Part shown: piece after piece, positions 63,275-64,000 of the stretch
Layout: every line of letters begins with the position of its first letter
How positions within the stretch are numbered: the first letter of the stretch is position 1
NCBI GenBank assembly: GCA_037176885.1
Contig: JAWWNJ010000013.1
Span: 1,860,001 to 1,924,000 of the forward strand
Direction of reading: 5' to 3'
DNA from: Favolaschia claudopus
Taxonomy: Eukaryota; Basidiomycota; Agaricomycetes; Agaricales; Mycenaceae
DNA length: 64,000 nt
Notes under the pieces: generated by a model
Databases searched by the model: none
The model's input: only the letters and a program-made list of their open reading frames with translations
What the model was told of the DNA's origin: nothing
Program-made: the position numbers and the translations under genes

Positions 63275-64000
63275 CATTAATGGGAATCGCGTCCCGACCG
63301 ATTTCTTCCCAATGCAGCCTTACGACCCCATCGATATATCCCATTTCAACTATGAAACAGGGAGTCATGTTTCGACGGCATCTGTCCAGCGAGGAGACCT
63401 CAATATCGTGGACCTGGAGTAAGTCTGAATGTATGTGTCGCCTTTGCCTCAGACTCCTCATGAATAAATTATCAGCGAAGACGAAGAGCCGGGAATCGAC
63501 TTTGTCTTCCATTGCGGCGTTTCGAAAGGCGCTGTTCTTGCCTTGCCGCATGGTGCACACGTCGAGAAACTCCAGAACGTGGAGAACATTCGGGCTTACG
63601 CAATGAAATACGGAGCGAGCTGGTATGAATATGTCAACGGCCCTCAGCTGGGACGTGGAATCGAAAACGGCGAGCTTTTTGTTGTCACTGGGTGCGAGAA
63701 AGTGCGGTCTTGGGGGATCGCATCGTACTACCCCAGCCGTCAGGATTTTCGACTTTATTATCAACGTGGAACGGGAGCGGCGAGTAATTCATTCCGGTGG
63801 AGCGGTGCGTTGGGTCAAAAAAATCCCTCGCAAACGAAGCGTTATAATCCGCCGCCTGGTGATACTCAGCCTTTGAACCACACCACATTCGTTCATGGAT
63901 TGTCGATTTCAATTGGGAAAGGCATATGGAACAAGTTGTTTGGCACTGTGTCTGTGGAATCATCGTCTTTTGCCCATTATCTCAATCATAAAGGCTCCTT

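Larger units (their letters stand above)
60496..64000 (+). pseudogene. Gene D: agaricomycete protein of unknown function, interrupted by a DNA transposon (partial)
   Basis: Exon 1 (60496-60597, MAARSSNLFHHASDFEILGG, QYILGDVHTHHVG) resembles the F.I.GGQF..V.GD start common in this lineage. A 73-nt intron (60598-60670) leads to exon 2 (from 60671). It encodes LLPFAEEEAF, KRGFPLYEPAPQVNLPAAYR, GVSIGDVGSITSDGMFDFFF and LPPDHPIN, where the frame is cut by the transposon. It resumes after the transposon as GNRVPTDFFPMQPYDPIDI to 63418. A 57-nt intron follows, then exon 3 (63476 to beyond 64000) has DFVFHCGVSKGAVLALPHGA, AMKYGASWYEYVNG, FVVTGCEKVRSWGIASYYPS. This Y..GYPLW.P / IGDVG / WY.F.N / VTG..K..SWG.A pattern marks a large agaricomycete family without known function. 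The part seen has no other damage, so the insertion is probably recent. Confidence 0.8.

Overview
The window looks like nuclear DNA of an agaricomycete (mushroom-forming basidiomycete). Genes are split by many very short introns (mostly 47-60 nt, GT..AG). The gene content is typical of that group: MYND-finger and F-box/LRR families, an AA9 lytic polysaccharide monooxygenase, a secreted type-B carboxylesterase, an alginate-lyase-fold protein and a cytochrome P450. No rRNA, tRNA or CRISPR array was recognised. Exon coordinates were worked out by hand from splice sites, reading frame and family conservation, and the predicted coding lengths all close in frame.

Layout. 1-1.9 kb: the end of a Nup54-like nucleoporin gene and a convergent unknown gene, whose shared 3' ends have been tandemly duplicated and partly deleted. 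2.6-4.0 kb: an Old Yellow Enzyme. 4.7-5.4 kb: an acidic unknown protein. 5.8-11.9 kb: two MYND zinc-finger genes of equal predicted length with a decayed F-box/LRR gene between them. 13.0-13.6 kb: a paralogue of the unknown gene at 1.3-1.9 kb. 15.1-15.6 kb: a small HMG-box protein. 16.9-23.8 kb: a run of three secreted enzymes (AA9 LPMO, carboxylesterase, alginate-lyase-like), consistent with plant-litter decay. 23.8-28 kb: gene-poor, with a 713-bp foldback element between two diverged direct repeats. 28.2-30.7 kb: a complete P450.

31.4-59.6 kb: three tandem paralogues (A, B, C) of a large protein whose N-terminal half resembles the 2-oxoglutarate/Fe(II) dioxygenase fold but lacks its usual metal ligands. 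Copy C adds AT-hooks. Copy A lacks a recognisable 5' end and is split by a 15.5-kb LTR retrotransposon flanked by a 5-bp target duplication (AAACA). The element has two 200-bp LTRs that read as identical. Between them lie Gag-protease, an in-frame UGA, and a Ty3/gypsy chromovirus-type Pol (RT-RNase H-integrase-chromodomain-like). Unusually, these are followed by a coiled-coil ORF, an APE-type endonuclease plus RNase H-like ORF, a LINE-type reverse transcriptase one frame back across a GGGAAAA heptamer, and what looks like a captured host terminal exon just before the polypurine tract. This composite element is the main novelty of the window.

60.5-64 kb: a gene of a common agaricomycete family of unknown function, running off the end of the window. 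Its coding sequence is interrupted by a 2.37-kb non-autonomous DNA transposon with ~257-bp terminal inverted repeats and a CATTAA duplication. Two recent insertions into coding sequence within 30 kb, plus the decayed F-box gene and local duplications, suggest a fast-evolving, repeat-rich region.
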